This document shows, in pieces, positions 1 through 14,507 of a stretch of DNA of 64,000 nt. Origin of the DNA: Planctomycetia bacterium (lineage in GTDB: Bacteria > Planctomycetota > Planctomycetia > Pirellulales > UBA1268); the NCBI GenBank assembly GCA_026401035.1, contig JAPLNR010000056.1, positions 1 through 64,000 on the forward strand, written 5' to 3'. Position 1 is the first letter of the stretch; the number at the start of each line of letters is the position of its first letter. The translations under genes and the position numbers were made by a program. Below the pieces are notes generated by a model, which did no database searches, was not told the origin of the DNA, and worked only from the letters and a program-made list of their open reading frames with translations.

Positions 1-48
1 TTTTTCCACGGCCGTCAGCCCTTGAATTGACTCCGTGAACAGATCCAT
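1..48 (-). CDS. N-terminus of an unidentified protein, cut by the window edge
   Basis: A reading frame runs off the left edge; only its first 16 residues are visible (MDLFTESIQGLTAVEK). The start is supported by a strong Shine-Dalgarno sequence, CGGAGGAAAACG, directly before the ATG at position 48. Too little is present to assign a family. It runs the same way as the putative toxin-antitoxin pair at 426-1195, but a stretch of about 300 bases with a hairpin separates them, so it may have its own promoter. Confidence 0.6.
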   Translation of the reverse strand, partial: MDLFTESIQGLTAVEK

Positions 49-352
49 CGTTTTCCTCCGTATCGGTCGGGCGACGAAGCACTCGCTTCCTGGCTTCGTA
101 GTCTCGCACTTTCCGCATCTGTGCCCTAATGTACACGCCTGGCCAAAGGATAGCCCGGCCAATGGCACGTCCGCAACGGTCTTCCGGCTGATGAGCGACT
201 CATGAGCCTCGGAAGGAGCGGCCCGGGCGTCCGGAGCGGGTTTCTCGAAACGCCCCGCACCCGCTGCGGTGGCGTCTTTCTCGTGTCTGCGCAGACCTCG
301 TCCCAGTTCGTGTCATTCGGCGCTTCAAAACCGGCCATTCATCGGCGCCCAG
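49..352. other. Intergenic stretch with one long hairpin
   Basis: No convincing gene is seen here. The one clear structure is an imperfect hairpin at about 181-215: CTTCCGGCTGATGAG, a three-base CGA loop, then CTCATGAGCCTCGGAAG, giving roughly 13-15 pairs with few mismatches. No run of T follows on either strand, so it is not a classical Rho-independent terminator. It lies downstream of the two-gene module and upstream of the edge gene and could end the module's transcript or act as a processing site. Confidence 0.4.
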
Positions 353-425
353 CTAAAGGGCAGCGAGTTCCTTCTTGAGATGCTCGGTCGCAGTCGGTTG
401 CGGACACCGGCCTTCGCGGAGTTCC

Positions 426-935
426 TCAAGGGCGTTGTTGATCAGGTAGGCAGTATCCAGAGTAGGCAGTATCCAGATCCTCCACCACTTCGGGCCGCAC
501 GATGTTGTTCTGGGTGAGCCAGAAGCTCACCGCACACCACGCCCACAAGAGAACAGTATCCGTCAAGTGGCACTCTGGTGGCGGGAACCGCCCAGGCCCG
601 CGCACACCGGTTACGAGCTGATGCACGTACTGCGGGGTTTTGCCAATCTTCCTGGCAATTTCAGACAAGGTGACAAGGTCGCACTCGTCGATCCGCTCAA
701 CATCCGCCCCAATGTTCGCTCGCCGGACATCGCGGATGGCGGACAGCACAGCGTCCTTGTAGGACGTGGCCACCCGAGAGAACTCAAGCCAAACCCGTCC
801 ATAGATCACGCTTGGGGTGGCGTCGCTGCAACCAGCGGCAAAAAGCGCCTCGACCTGGTCATCTGTCAGCTCAGTGAGCCCGGAGAGGATCAGCGAAAAA
901 TCGTACTCTCGCTCGCACATTGGCTTCGCTCTCAT
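426..935 (-). CDS. Putative antitoxin with helix-turn-helix, C-terminus frameshifted
   Basis: A 169-residue protein. The N-terminal ~90 residues look like a small alpha/beta domain (EYDFSLILSGL, then LFAAGCSD and SAIRDVRRA). A helix-turn-helix-like stretch follows at about residues 95-140 (LVTLSEIARKIGKTPQYVHQ). I recognise the arrangement from a widespread pair in which a short basic HicA-like protein precedes this HTH protein; that assignment is from memory of the family, not a search. The start overlaps the upstream stop as ATGA at 932-935, implying translational coupling; Met6 at 920 is an alternative start. Odd feature: a perfect 16-bp tandem duplication (446-461 and 462-477) shifts the frame after residue 158. 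With one copy removed, the frame continues for 30 further plausible residues to a stop at 353-355, so the ancestral protein was about 188 residues. The present 11-residue tail (SGYCLPDQQRP) is therefore probably aberrant. Confidence 0.65.
   Translation of the reverse strand: MRAKPMCEREYDFSLILSGLTELTDDQVEALFAAGCSDATPSVIYGRVWLEFSRVATSYKDAVLSAIRDVRRANIGADVERIDECDLVTLSEIARKIGKTPQYVHQLVTGVRGPGRFPPPECHLTDTVLLWAWCAVSFWLTQNNIVRPEVVEDLDTAYSGYCLPDQQRP
446..477. repeat. 16-bp perfect tandem duplication causing a frameshift
   Basis: The unit GTAGGCAGTATCCAGA occurs twice back to back. It lies in the 3' part of the HTH gene on the minus strand and, being 16 bp, changes the reading frame. It looks like a recent slippage or duplication event because the two copies are identical. 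Confidence 0.9.
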
Positions 936-1195
936 GAGACAACTCCCTTTTCACAATTCTCCTGGTGTGGGCAGCCGTCCACCCGTTTCTGAATGTGGCG
1001 GGCGTGCGACTGCGGGCTCCGTGGCGTTGAGTGGACAAAAACGATGCACCCCTCTCTTGTGGCCTGGGGACAAAGCATCCGTCCCCATACGTGGGCATGA
1101 CCGCCGGTGGCCTTTTCGACGCGCCAACCGCGACGCTCAGCCGCCGCGAGTGCCGATTCAACGTGCGGATCGGTGTGTCGCGGTCGACTCGCCAT
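932..1195 (-). CDS. Putative HicA-like toxin of a two-gene module
   Basis: An 87-residue basic protein rich in His, Arg and Cys. Visible motifs are AAERRGWRVEKATGGHAHVWGR split around GWRVE and GGHAHVWG, then HSTPRSPQSHARHIQKRV. The pattern of a Gly-Trp segment followed by a Gly-His-His type loop recalls the HicA mRNA-interferase fold (a dsRBD-like small protein with a catalytic His), and I associate this protein with the downstream HTH partner in many genomes. The toxin activity itself is inference. It is the first gene of the pair and overlaps the partner by four bases. It has no Shine-Dalgarno: the ATG lies six bases after a good -10 box, so the mRNA may be leaderless. A mobile defence or stability module is the likeliest role. 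Confidence 0.6.
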   Translation of the reverse strand: MASRPRHTDPHVESALAAAERRGWRVEKATGGHAHVWGRMLCPQATREGCIVFVHSTPRSPQSHARHIQKRVDGCPHQENCEKGVVS

Positions 1196-1201
1196 ACAAG
1201 A

Positions 1202-1232
1202 AATCTAGGCGTCTGCTTGAAAGGTGTCAAGC
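1202..1232 (-). promoter_or_regulatory. Sigma-70 type promoter of the toxin-antitoxin pair, with overlapping inverted repeat
   Basis: On the minus strand a consensus -35 TTGACA (1230-1225) is followed after exactly 17 bases by TAGATT (1207-1202). The ATG begins at 1195, only six bases beyond the -10 box, so transcription should start at or next to the start codon (leaderless). The inverted repeat GCTTGA-6 nt-TCAAGC at 1215-1232 overlaps the -35 box and is a natural operator candidate for autoregulation by the HTH partner. Confidence 0.65.
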
Positions 1233-1302
1233 ACTGCCTTTTAGTTCATCGGGCAGGATCTCTGCCCGGCTTGAGTCGTTGGGTTTGGATGGCCAGCTTT
1301 GG

Positions 1303-1321
1303 ATTTGAGGATTCCTCAAAT
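1303..1321. promoter_or_regulatory. 19-bp palindrome in the gap upstream of the module
   Basis: ATTTGAGGA-T-TCCTCAAAT is a perfect dyad with 9-bp arms and a one-base centre. It lies in the 361-base gap (1196-1556) between the divergent toxin-like gene and the hydrolase gene. It may be a regulator-binding site for either side. A TTTTT run begins eight bases after the arm on the plus strand, too far for a good terminator. I see no gene in the rest of the gap. Confidence 0.35.
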
Positions 1322-1556
1322 CGGTACCTTTTTCCATCCCCTGAGCGGTGAAACTGACGGTGGTGACGAAACCCGATATGCTCTCGGAAGTCGTTGAACG
1401 GCAACGACTAAAGTTCGATTTCGTGGTTTCTTCGGGACTTGCGAAATCGTTCCGCCTGAAATTTCTAATCCCAGGGTCTGTGCTTCGAGTCCAGCCGGGC
1501 GTATTTGGAAGTGGCTACCAGAATTCGTCGCTGAAACTCGGTTCCTGGGCTCAACC

Positions 1557-2582
1557 ATGTCAGACATGATGCGAACATTAGCGGGCCTTGCGTTCATCAT
1601 CTTGTTGGGGTCCACCGCCTGCGGCTGGCCGCCGGAGGTCGAGACGCTCACCTGTACGAGCACCGCCGACGGCTCCGAGCAAAAGAGTCTTCTCTACACA
1701 CCGCCGGGCGACGAACCGGTGCCGTTGCTGGTGGCGTTTCACACCTGGTCGGGTAACTACCAGCAGAATGAATCGCCCTACGCCGAGTGGTGCATCGCCC
1801 AGGGCTGGGCATTCCTCCATCCCGATTCCCGCGGAGCCTGCAACCGACCCGAGGCCTGTGGCTCGGAACTGGCAATGGCCGATGTGCGGGCGGCAATCGA
1901 TTCCGTCAGGAGCAGGCGGGCGATCGATGAGAAACGTATCTATGCCATCGGGGTTTCCGGGGGCGGCATGATGGCTCTGCTCGTGGCCGCGCGGATGCCC
2001 GAGGTGTGGGGCGGCGTCTCGGCGTGGGTGCCCGTCACGGATCTCAAGCAATGGCATGCCGATTCGCTCCAGCGAAAGAACAAGTATGCCCGAGACATCG
2101 AGGGCGTCTGCGGTGGTCCGCCGGGGCATTCACCCGGCGTGGATGAACAATACGCGTTCCGTTCGCCGGTCACGCATCTGGGCAAAACTGTCCCGGCGTT
2201 TGGCATCGACATCAATACGGGCATCCACGATGGCTTTACCGGCAGCGTGCCGATCGGGCATGCCATCCGGGCTTTCAACAGAATCGCCGAGGTCAAGGAT
2301 CGCCTCGCGGATGACTCGATCGCGGCCATGGAAGGCAATCGGGCCGTGCCCGTCGAGTGGCTGTTTCGTGGCAGCGAACCGCTCTCTGCCACTCGGCCGG
2401 TGCTCTTCCGTCGCACTAGCGGAAACGCCCGCATCACCGTGTTCGACGGCGGCCACGAAATCGTGCACGAAGCCGGGCTGACGTGGCTCGAGGCACAGGC
2501 ACGAGGAGCCGCCCCCGTCTGGCAGGTCGCTCCCCACGAGCCTTTGGTGCTCGGCGCCAAGGCGGCGGCCTCGGGGCGATAG
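1557..2582 (+). CDS. Secreted alpha/beta hydrolase (PHB depolymerase/prolyl oligopeptidase-like)
   Basis: A 341-residue exported serine hydrolase. Residues 5-22 form a hydrophobic export signal ending in GSTAC, an imperfect lipobox, so it may be a lipoprotein with Cys22 as anchor. The nucleophile elbow GVSGGG places the catalytic serine at about 134. PDSRG near residue 90 and FDGGHE with His300 fit the rest of the fold, and an Asp in the DINTGIHD stretch (218-225) may complete the triad. The family hydrolyses ester or peptide bonds in small or polymeric substrates; the substrate here is unknown. It precedes the PQQ-like gene by 45 bases on the same strand and may be co-transcribed with it. 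Met4 or Met5 are alternative starts. Confidence 0.75.
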   Translation: MSDMMRTLAGLAFIILLGSTACGWPPEVETLTCTSTADGSEQKSLLYTPPGDEPVPLLVAFHTWSGNYQQNESPYAEWCIAQGWAFLHPDSRGACNRPEACGSELAMADVRAAIDSVRSRRAIDEKRIYAIGVSGGGMMALLVAARMPEVWGGVSAWVPVTDLKQWHADSLQRKNKYARDIEGVCGGPPGHSPGVDEQYAFRSPVTHLGKTVPAFGIDINTGIHDGFTGSVPIGHAIRAFNRIAEVKDRLADDSIAAMEGNRAVPVEWLFRGSEPLSATRPVLFRRTSGNARITVFDGGHEIVHEAGLTWLEAQARGAAPVWQVAPHEPLVLGAKAAASGR

Positions 2583-2627
2583 AATGGTGGAGATTATTCC
2601 CGGGCTCCGGAGTGCTCACGACTGCCG

Positions 2628-4055
2628 ATGGAGAAGTTGCCCACGCGATCGCTGAGCCTCCCTGCACAAGCCTGCCCACGCCTGCCAGGACTTCTGTTCA
2701 TGGCCGCCGCGGCGCTACTGTGGCCGGCGGCAGCTGGCCTCGGGCAATCCCCGACCCGCCGCGACGGCGAGGACTGGCCCGGATTCCTCGGCCCGCGTGG
2801 CAACGGCGTCTCCACCGAAACCGGGCTCCTGGCCCGCTGGCCCGAACAGGGTCCGCCCGTGCTCTGGAAGAAAAAAGTCGGCGCGGGCTACGCCGCTCCC
2901 AGCGTGCTGGGCGACCGGCTCGTGTTTTTCCACCGCCTCGCGGACGAGGAGGTCGTGGAATGCCTCGACCCGGAAACCGGCGAAACCCGCTGGCGTTTTG
3001 CCTCCCCGACACGGTTCGCCGATCCCTACGGCTACAACGGCGGTCCGCGCTGCTCCCCCGTGCTCACCGTAACCCGGTGCTTCACCTTCGGCGCCGAAGG
3101 GAAACTCACCTGCCTCGACATCGCGACGGGCACGAAGATCTGGCAGCGCGACACTGCCAAGGATTTCGACATTCCGCAGGCCTTCTTTGGCGTCGGTTCG
3201 ACGCCCGTGCTCCAAGGGGAAAAACTGTTCGTGATGCTGGGCGGACAACCCCGGTCAGGGGTCGTGGCCTTCGACGCCACGACCGGAAAAACACTCTGGG
3301 AAAGCGTCGGTACCGCGGATTTTCCCGATCCGCCGGTGCGCATCCAGCGGGATCGGCCGCCTGCCAAACTGGCCAGTTACGCCTCGCCGATCCTGGCGAC
3401 CATCCACGGCAGGCAGCACCTGCTCTGCTTCCTGCGACCGGGCCTTGTCTCCCTCGATCCGGAAACCGGTTCCATCCGCTTCAGCGTCTGGTTTCGATCG
3501 ACACTGCACGACTCGGTCAACGCCGCCTGTCCGGTCGTGCTCGGGGATCGAGTCTTCCTGTCGGCGGCATATGACACCGGCGCGATGCTCCTGCGGGTGG
3601 CCCCGGACGGACGGTCGGCCGAAGTGGCCTGGCAGGATGTCGACGCCATGCAGACGCACTGGTCGACAGCGATCGAGCACCTTGGCCACCTGTATGGATT
3701 CAGCGGCCGCAACGAGGCCGGCGCGGACCTCCGCTGCATTTGTGCGGAGGACGGGAAGGTGGTGTGGCGGGCTCCCGCAGAGCCGGCCTTTTATGGCCGC
3801 GGTTCGGCGATCCTGGCGGAAGGCAACCTCATCGTCATGGGGGAACGGGGCACGCTGGCCCTCGTAAAACTCGAACCGAAGTCTTTCCGCGAGATCAGCC
3901 GGGTGAAATTTGCCGAGTTTGACCACCCCTGCTGGACGGCCCCGGTGCTGTCGCGAAAGCGGCTGTTCATCACCGGTTCCCGGCAGATTCCGGGCCTGGC
4001 GGGCATTTCCCTCGACGAATACCACCTCGTCTGCCTCGATCTGGCCGCCGACTGA
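2628..4055 (+). CDS. Secreted PQQ-binding-like beta-propeller protein
   Basis: A 475-residue protein with an N-terminal signal peptide (hydrophobic core about residues 20-38, cleavage near AAAGLGQ). The mature part begins with the planctomycete-typical DWPGFLGPRGNGVS, followed by repeated propeller blades with Trp-Lys/Gly motifs such as CLDPETGETRWRF, CLDIATGTKIWQR, AFDATTGKTLWES and ICAEDGKVVWRAP. These are PQQ_2 repeats as in BamB and quinoprotein dehydrogenases, but no dehydrogenase catalytic motifs are evident. Such paralogs are very numerous in planctomycetes and their function is mostly unknown; a periplasmic scaffold or carbohydrate-related role is a guess. It follows the hydrolase gene closely. 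Confidence 0.8.
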   Translation: MEKLPTRSLSLPAQACPRLPGLLFMAAAALLWPAAAGLGQSPTRRDGEDWPGFLGPRGNGVSTETGLLARWPEQGPPVLWKKKVGAGYAAPSVLGDRLVFFHRLADEEVVECLDPETGETRWRFASPTRFADPYGYNGGPRCSPVLTVTRCFTFGAEGKLTCLDIATGTKIWQRDTAKDFDIPQAFFGVGSTPVLQGEKLFVMLGGQPRSGVVAFDATTGKTLWESVGTADFPDPPVRIQRDRPPAKLASYASPILATIHGRQHLLCFLRPGLVSLDPETGSIRFSVWFRSTLHDSVNAACPVVLGDRVFLSAAYDTGAMLLRVAPDGRSAEVAWQDVDAMQTHWSTAIEHLGHLYGFSGRNEAGADLRCICAEDGKVVWRAPAEPAFYGRGSAILAEGNLIVMGERGTLALVKLEPKSFREISRVKFAEFDHPCWTAPVLSRKRLFITGSRQIPGLAGISLDEYHLVCLDLAAD

Positions 4056-4196
4056 GGCGGAATTTTCCGGACCGCCCCCCTGGCCTGAACCAATTCCTCA
4101 CATGCTTCGTAGACACTGCCAGCATTCCGTCCGGGCGTTGGCCCGGAACGGTGTTTGGACAACGATGCCAGCCACTGTCTCACAGGGAGGATGACT

Positions 4197-4439
4197 ATGA
4201 ACCGCGAGGAACTTCTGGCCCTCTGCAATCTCTACGTCCGCCGCCGCGGATTGGGAGTCGCCGATGCGGCCGAACCGATGCCGCCGGTGCTGCAGATCGT
4301 CGACAGCTACCTGCATGCGGAGATCTCGGAGAGCGAAAAGAATTCGCTCGTTGCCTATGTCCGCAGCTCCACGGAGGACGACGACCTCGCCGACCTCGAT
4401 GGAACGATCCTGGCGGACCTCGAGGATTCGACGAACTGA
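4197..4439 (+). CDS. Small acidic protein of unknown function
   Basis: An 80-residue protein beginning MNREELLALCNLYVRRRG. The ATG at 4197 is chosen because a strong CAGGGAGG Shine-Dalgarno lies six bases upstream; an upstream in-frame ATG at 4155 lacks one. The C-terminal half is strongly acidic (STEDDDLADLDGTILADLED). No domain is recognised. It converges with the lpd gene that ends 20 bases further on. Confidence 0.55.
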   Translation: MNREELLALCNLYVRRRGLGVADAAEPMPPVLQIVDSYLHAEISESEKNSLVAYVRSSTEDDDLADLDGTILADLEDSTN

Positions 4440-4458
4440 GCGGGCCGCCGCGGTCGCC

Positions 4459-5844
4459 CTACATGTGAATCGCCCGGCCGCTCACGGCCATGGCTGCTTC
4501 CTTGAGCGCCTCGGGCAGCGTCGGATGGGCATGGCAGACGCGGGCGATGTCTTCCGCCGTGGCACCGAAGCTCATGGCGGCTGCGGCCTCGCCGATGAGA
4601 TCGCCGGCCGACGGGCCGATGATGTGCACGCCCAGCACCCGGTCGGTGGCTGCGTCGGCGAGCACCTTCACCTTGCCCGTCGTGTCGTTGATCGTGCGGG
4701 CCCGACCGTTGGCCCGAAACGGAAACACGCCCTTCTTGAAGGTCACGCCCGCGGCCACAAGCTGCTCCTCCGTCCTGCCGACGGCGGCGATCTCGGGATG
4801 CGTGAAGACGACCGCCGGCACGAGGTCGTAGTCGACGTGCGCCCAGCCGCTCTTGAGCGCTTCCGCACAGGCCACCCCATCCTCTTCGGCCTTGTGCGCG
4901 AGCATCGGGCCCGGGATGCAGTCGCCGATCGCGTAGACGCCGGCGGCAGCCGTGCGAAACTGACCGTCCACGGGAATCCAGCCGCGGCCGTCGGTCGCAA
5001 GACCGACCGTTTCGAGGCCGAGGTCGTCGGTCGCCGGCCGGCGGCCCGTGGCTGCCAGCACGCGGTCGCACTCGATCGGCTCCTGGCCCTCGCATTCGAC
5101 AATGCACCGGCCACCAGAGGCCCGGGCGCTTTTGACCTTCACTCCCAGGCGGATGTCGAGCCCCTGCTTGCGGAACAGTGGCAGGGCTTCCGCGGCGATG
5201 TCGGCATCGATGCCGGTGAGGATGCGGTCGGCATACTCGAGCACCGTGACCTTCGATCCCAGCCGCCGCCAGACAGTGCCCAACTCCAGCCCGATGTAGC
5301 CGCCGCCGATCACGACCAGGTGCGCGGGCACCGTGTCGAACGCGAGCGCCTCGGTGCTCGCGCCGACGAGTTTCCCGTCGGCCTCGATCCCGGGGAGCAC
5401 CACGCTTCTGCTGCCGACGGCGAGGATGATCCGCGGGGACTGAACCACACGCTTCGAGCCGTCGGTCGCCGTGATCTCGACCTTCCCGGGCCCGGCGAGC
5501 CGGCCGGTGCCACGGTAGCGGGCCACCTTATTCTTCACGAGCAGGGCCTCGATCCCCTTGGCGAGCGTCGTGACGACGTCGTTCTTCCGCTTCATCATCG
5601 TGGCGAGGTCGAACGTCAATCCGCTGACACCGATGCCGTGCTGCGAGAACTCGTGCCCCGCCTCCTCGTATTTGTGGCTCGATTCGAGCAGCGCCTTGGA
5701 GGGAATGCAGCCCACTCGCAGGCAGGTGCCGCCGAGTTTTTCCTCCTTCTCGATCACCGCCACGTCCATGCCCAATTGCGCGGCGCGAATAGCCGCCACG
5801 TAGCCACCCGGGCCGCCACCGATCACCACCAGATCATGATTCAT
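4459..5844 (-). CDS. lpdA: Dihydrolipoyl dehydrogenase (E3), copy 1
   Basis: A 461-residue FAD flavoprotein that reoxidises dihydrolipoamide on E2 and passes electrons to NAD+. The N-terminal FAD motif is VIGGGPGGYVAA (residues 7-18). The redox-active disulfide is GGTCLRVGCIPSK (Cys41 and Cys46), the NAD motif is VVIGGGYIGLELG, the second FAD contact is GVYAIGDCIPG, and the catalytic His-Glu pair is in HAHPTLPE near the C-terminus. Length is normal for the family. It is the last gene of the 2-oxoacid dehydrogenase cluster, separated from sucB by 187 bases that hold a palindromic element, so it may be partly uncoupled from the genes before it. It most probably serves the 2-oxoglutarate complex, with copy 2 serving the pyruvate complex; that division is inference from position. 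Confidence 0.95.
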   Translation of the reverse strand: MNHDLVVIGGGPGGYVAAIRAAQLGMDVAVIEKEEKLGGTCLRVGCIPSKALLESSHKYEEAGHEFSQHGIGVSGLTFDLATMMKRKNDVVTTLAKGIEALLVKNKVARYRGTGRLAGPGKVEITATDGSKRVVQSPRIILAVGSRSVVLPGIEADGKLVGASTEALAFDTVPAHLVVIGGGYIGLELGTVWRRLGSKVTVLEYADRILTGIDADIAAEALPLFRKQGLDIRLGVKVKSARASGGRCIVECEGQEPIECDRVLAATGRRPATDDLGLETVGLATDGRGWIPVDGQFRTAAAGVYAIGDCIPGPMLAHKAEEDGVACAEALKSGWAHVDYDLVPAVVFTHPEIAAVGRTEEQLVAAGVTFKKGVFPFRANGRARTINDTTGKVKVLADAATDRVLGVHIIGPSAGDLIGEAAAAMSFGATAEDIARVCHAHPTLPEALKEAAMAVSGRAIHM

Positions 5845-5883
5845 TTGACATCCATCTCGTTATTGAACGCACCATACAAGGAA

Positions 5884-6006
5884 GGCGAGGGTGTCGGCGA
5901 AAGCTCGACGAGCGTTAGGAACTTTCGACCTTCTGAGATCTGAAGCGCCGTAGGTCGTCAGCGGAGAAAGTTTCTCCGCGAGGAGACTTTTGCCGACACT
6001 CTCGCC
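5884..6006. repeat. ~123-bp palindromic element between sucB and lpdA
   Basis: The ends are imperfect inverted repeats of 23-24 bases: positions 5884-5906 (GGCGAGGGTGTCGGC then GAAAGCTC) and the complement of 5983-6006 (GGCGAGAGTGTCGGC then AAAAGTCTC). Inside lies a perfect 19-bp dyad, GCGGAGAAA-G-TTTCTCCGC, at 5961-5979. There is no coding potential worth calling. It occupies most of the otherwise unusually wide gap inside a tightly packed operon and could be a mobile palindromic element, or a structure that attenuates or stabilises the mRNA. Confidence 0.7.
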
Positions 6007-6031
6007 GGCGCCCCTTCGAAGACGCCACGTC

Positions 6032-7315
6032 CTACACCTCCAGCATGAGCCGGGCCGGATCCTCGATCGTCTCCTTGATCCGCTTCAGAAACGTAACCGC
6101 CTCGCGGCCGTCGACGAGCCTGTGGTCGTAGGTGAGCGCGAGGTACATCATCGGGCGGACCACCACCTGACCGCCAACGGCCATCGGCCGATCCTGGATC
6201 GCATGCAGGCCGAGGATGCCGCTCTGTGGCGGATTGACGATCGGCGTGCTCAGCATCGAGCCATACACGCCGCCGTTGGAGATCGTGAACGTGCCGCCCT
6301 GCAGTTCCTCGAGCTTGAGCTTGTTGTCGGCAGCCCGGCGGGCGAAATCGCCGATGCTCTGCTCGATCTGGGCGAAGGAGAGGAGTTCGGCGTTCCGCAG
6401 CACCGGCACGACGAGCCCCTTGCCGCCACCGACGGCGATGCCGATGTCGCAGTAGTCGCGGTAGACGATGTGGGGATCACGAAACTCCGCGTTCACCTGC
6501 GGCACCGCGCGGAGAGCCTCCACGGCCGCCCGCACGAAGAACGACATGAAACCGAGTTTCACGCCATACCGCTCCTGGAACGAATCCTTGAACTTCGCCC
6601 GCAGGGCCATCACGGACGACATGTCGACCTCGTTGAACGTCGTCAAGAGCGCGGCCTGCTGCTGGGCATCGACGAGCCGCTCGGCGATCTTGCGGCGAAT
6701 CGGGCTGATGAGCACGTAACGCTCCTCGCGAGGCCCGCCGCCGGTGGCGGCAGGAGCCATTGCGGCTGCCGCCGGCTTCGGCGCCGGCGGCCTGGCGGCG
6801 ACGGCAGCGGCCGGCCGCGCTGCGGCGGTCACGGCATCCGGCTTCGTGATCCGTCCACCGGGCCCCGTGCCCGTGACCGACGCCGGGGAAACGCCGGCCT
6901 CGCCGAGCACGCGGGCCGCTGCGGGCATCACGCGGGGCTGCTGGCTCGGGGACATCGATACCGAGCCGATGTCCGTTCGCCCTTCCTTCCGGGTGACGCC
7001 CACCACGGGCGTGCCGGCAGCGGCAGCGGTGGGGGCTGGCTGGGCGGCGGGTGGCGCCGGTGCGGCGGCGCCGGCAGCCGCCGGCTCCAGATAGCCGATC
7101 ACCTCGCCCACGACGGCCTTTTCGCCCGCGGCTTTCAGGATCTTCGTGATCGTGCCATGCGTGGGCGCGGGCAGCTCCACCGTAGCCTTGTCGCTCTCGA
7201 TCTCCACGATCGAGTCGTCGATGGCAACGGTATCGCCCTCCCGCTTCTTCCATGTGCCGATCATCACCTCGGTGATCGATTCGCCAACTTCCGGAACCTT
7301 CAGTTCGAGTGCCAT
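6032..7315 (-). CDS. sucB: 2-oxoglutarate dehydrogenase E2, dihydrolipoyl succinyltransferase
   Basis: A 427-residue E2 subunit that transfers succinyl from the E1-bound intermediate to CoA in the TCA cycle. One lipoyl domain lies at residues 1-80, with Lys43 in ESDKATVEL as the lipoylation site. Then follow Ala/Pro-rich linkers, a peripheral subunit-binding domain ([23 protein letters not shown]) and the catalytic domain ending in the active-site motif [12 protein letters not shown]. It begins 27 bases after the sucA stop, so the two are clearly co-transcribed. Its single lipoyl domain and the E1 type of its neighbour favour succinyltransferase over acetyltransferase. Confidence 0.95.
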   Translation of the reverse strand: MALELKVPEVGESITEVMIGTWKKREGDTVAIDDSIVEIESDKATVELPAPTHGTITKILKAAGEKAVVGEVIGYLEPAAAGAAAPAPPAAQPAPTAAAAGTPVVGVTRKEGRTDIGSVSMSPSQQPRVMPAAARVLGEAGVSPASVTGTGPGGRITKPDAVTAAARPAAAVAARPPAPKPAAAAMAPAATGGGPREERYVLISPIRRKIAERLVDAQQQAALLTTFNEVDMSSVMALRAKFKDSFQERYGVKLGFMSFFVRAAVEALRAVPQVNAEFRDPHIVYRDYCDIGIAVGGGKGLVVPVLRNAELLSFAQIEQSIGDFARRAADNKLKLEELQGGTFTISNGGVYGSMLSTPIVNPPQSGILGLHAIQDRPMAVGGQVVVRPMMYLALTYDHRLVDGREAVTFLKRIKETIEDPARLMLEV

Positions 7316-7342
7316 GGTGGAGCGTGCTTTCTAGATTGCTGG

Positions 7343-10285
<2,943 letters not shown>

Positions 10286-10307
10286 TATCTTGCTCTTGGG
10301 ACCTCGA

Positions 10308-11642
10308 TCACATCGACAGCAGGAGTCGGCCCGGGCTTTCGAGATACCCGATCACCTCGTTCATGAATCGGGCAGCCATCGCCCCATCGACGATGCGGTG
10401 GTCGTACGAGAGCGAGAGCGGCATCAGCAGCCGGGACTCGATCTTGTCTTCGTGCACCACCGGCATCTTCCGCGATCGGCCCACGAGGAGGATCGCCACC
10501 TCGGGCCAATTGATGATCGGCGTCGAATACGTGCCGCCGATGGCCCCGAGGTTGCTGATCGTGAACGTGCCGCCGCGGAGATCCTCGATGCCGTACTGGG
10601 CGTGCTTCGCCTTCTCGGCCGTCTCGGCCACCGCCTGCGCGATCTGGGGAATCGACAACTGGTCGCAGTCGCGGAGAACCGGCACCACGAGCCCGCGGGG
10701 CGTGTCGACCGCCAGCCCGATGTTGACGTAGTCCTTGTAGACAATCTCCCCCTTCTCCGGATCGATCGTCGCGTTGATCGACGGATGCTGCCGCAGTGAG
10801 AGACTCACCGCCTTGACCACGAACGACAGCGCCGTGAGCTTGACGTTACCCTTGGAGTGCTCCGAGGCGCTCGCCTTCCGCAGCCGCTCGAGTTCCGTCA
10901 CGTCGGCGTCGTCGAAATTCGTGAGGTGCGGGATCGTGGAAACGCTCCGCAGCATGTTGGCTGCGATCGTCTTCCGCATCCGCGACATCTGCTCGCGGCG
11001 GATCGGCCCCCAATCGTCCCGCTCAGTCGCGGCCGATTCCGATGCACGGCCCCTGACCGCGGGCCCCTGGGCGCTGGCCTGCCGCACGGCGGCAACAACG
11101 TCCTCGCGGACGATCCGCCCGCCGGGACCGCTCCCGCGCACCCGCGCGAGATCGACGCCCAGTTCACGCGCCAGCCTGCGGACGGCAGGCCCGGCCGGCT
11201 CGACTGCCGCGCCGGCAGAAACCGGCTCCGGCTCCGGTTGGCGTTCGGGTTCGCGTTCGACGGCCTGAGCACGCGGAGCGACGGGGGCTGCGACGGCGGG
11301 AGCCGGAGCGGCGGCCGGGGCGGGTGCGGCAGCCGGCCGCGCCGGCGGAGCCTCCTGCTTGGCAGCGGCCGGCTTCGGACTGGCCGCGGGCGCGGCAGCG
11401 GCGCCTGCCGACTCGAGCGTCACGAGCGCCTGGCCCACCTTCACGGTGTCGCCCTTCTTCACCAGCACGCTGGCCACGCGGCCACCCTGGGGACAGGGCA
11501 CTTCGATCACGGCCTTGTCTGTTTCGACTTCAAGGATCGCCTGCCCCGGCTTGACGACATCGCCGGCGGAGACAAACACGGTCACGACGTCGCCGGAGGC
11601 GATGTTTTCACCCAGATCGGGAAGCTTGAATTCTGTGGCCAT
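10308..11642 (-). CDS. aceF: Pyruvate dehydrogenase E2, dihydrolipoyl acetyltransferase
   Basis: A 444-residue acetyltransferase core of the pyruvate dehydrogenase complex. It has one lipoyl domain with Lys43 in [13 protein letters not shown], a long Ala/Pro linker (about residues 80-150), a peripheral subunit-binding domain ([20 protein letters not shown]) and a catalytic domain ending in [17 protein letters not shown]. The C-terminus is GRLLLSM. Proteobacterial AceF often has two or three lipoyl domains; this one has a single domain. It lies 54 bases after aceE, whose homodimeric type of E1 it should partner. Confidence 0.94.
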   Translation of the reverse strand: MATEFKLPDLGENIASGDVVTVFVSAGDVVKPGQAILEVETDKAVIEVPCPQGGRVASVLVKKGDTVKVGQALVTLESAGAAAAPAASPKPAAAKQEAPPARPAAAPAPAAAPAPAVAAPVAPRAQAVEREPERQPEPEPVSAGAAVEPAGPAVRRLARELGVDLARVRGSGPGGRIVREDVVAAVRQASAQGPAVRGRASESAATERDDWGPIRREQMSRMRKTIAANMLRSVSTIPHLTNFDDADVTELERLRKASASEHSKGNVKLTALSFVVKAVSLSLRQHPSINATIDPEKGEIVYKDYVNIGLAVDTPRGLVVPVLRDCDQLSIPQIAQAVAETAEKAKHAQYGIEDLRGGTFTISNLGAIGGTYSTPIINWPEVAILLVGRSRKMPVVHEDKIESRLLMPLSLSYDHRIVDGAMAARFMNEVIGYLESPGRLLLSM

Positions 11643-11696
11643 TGGTTGAAGAGGGGTTCCGGTTTCAGGAATGAAGTGGCTTCAGCGGGAATCCGC

Positions 11697-14507
<2,811 letters not shown>

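Noticed and set aside
126-338. A 70-codon minus-strand frame left of the HTH gene
   Set aside because: It has low-complexity Arg/Pro content and no ribosome-binding site, and overlaps the hairpin region; not considered coding.
1303-1333. Palindrome plus T-run as a Rho-independent terminator
   Set aside because: The T-run starts eight bases after the hairpin and the stem is AT-rich; an operator is a better reading.
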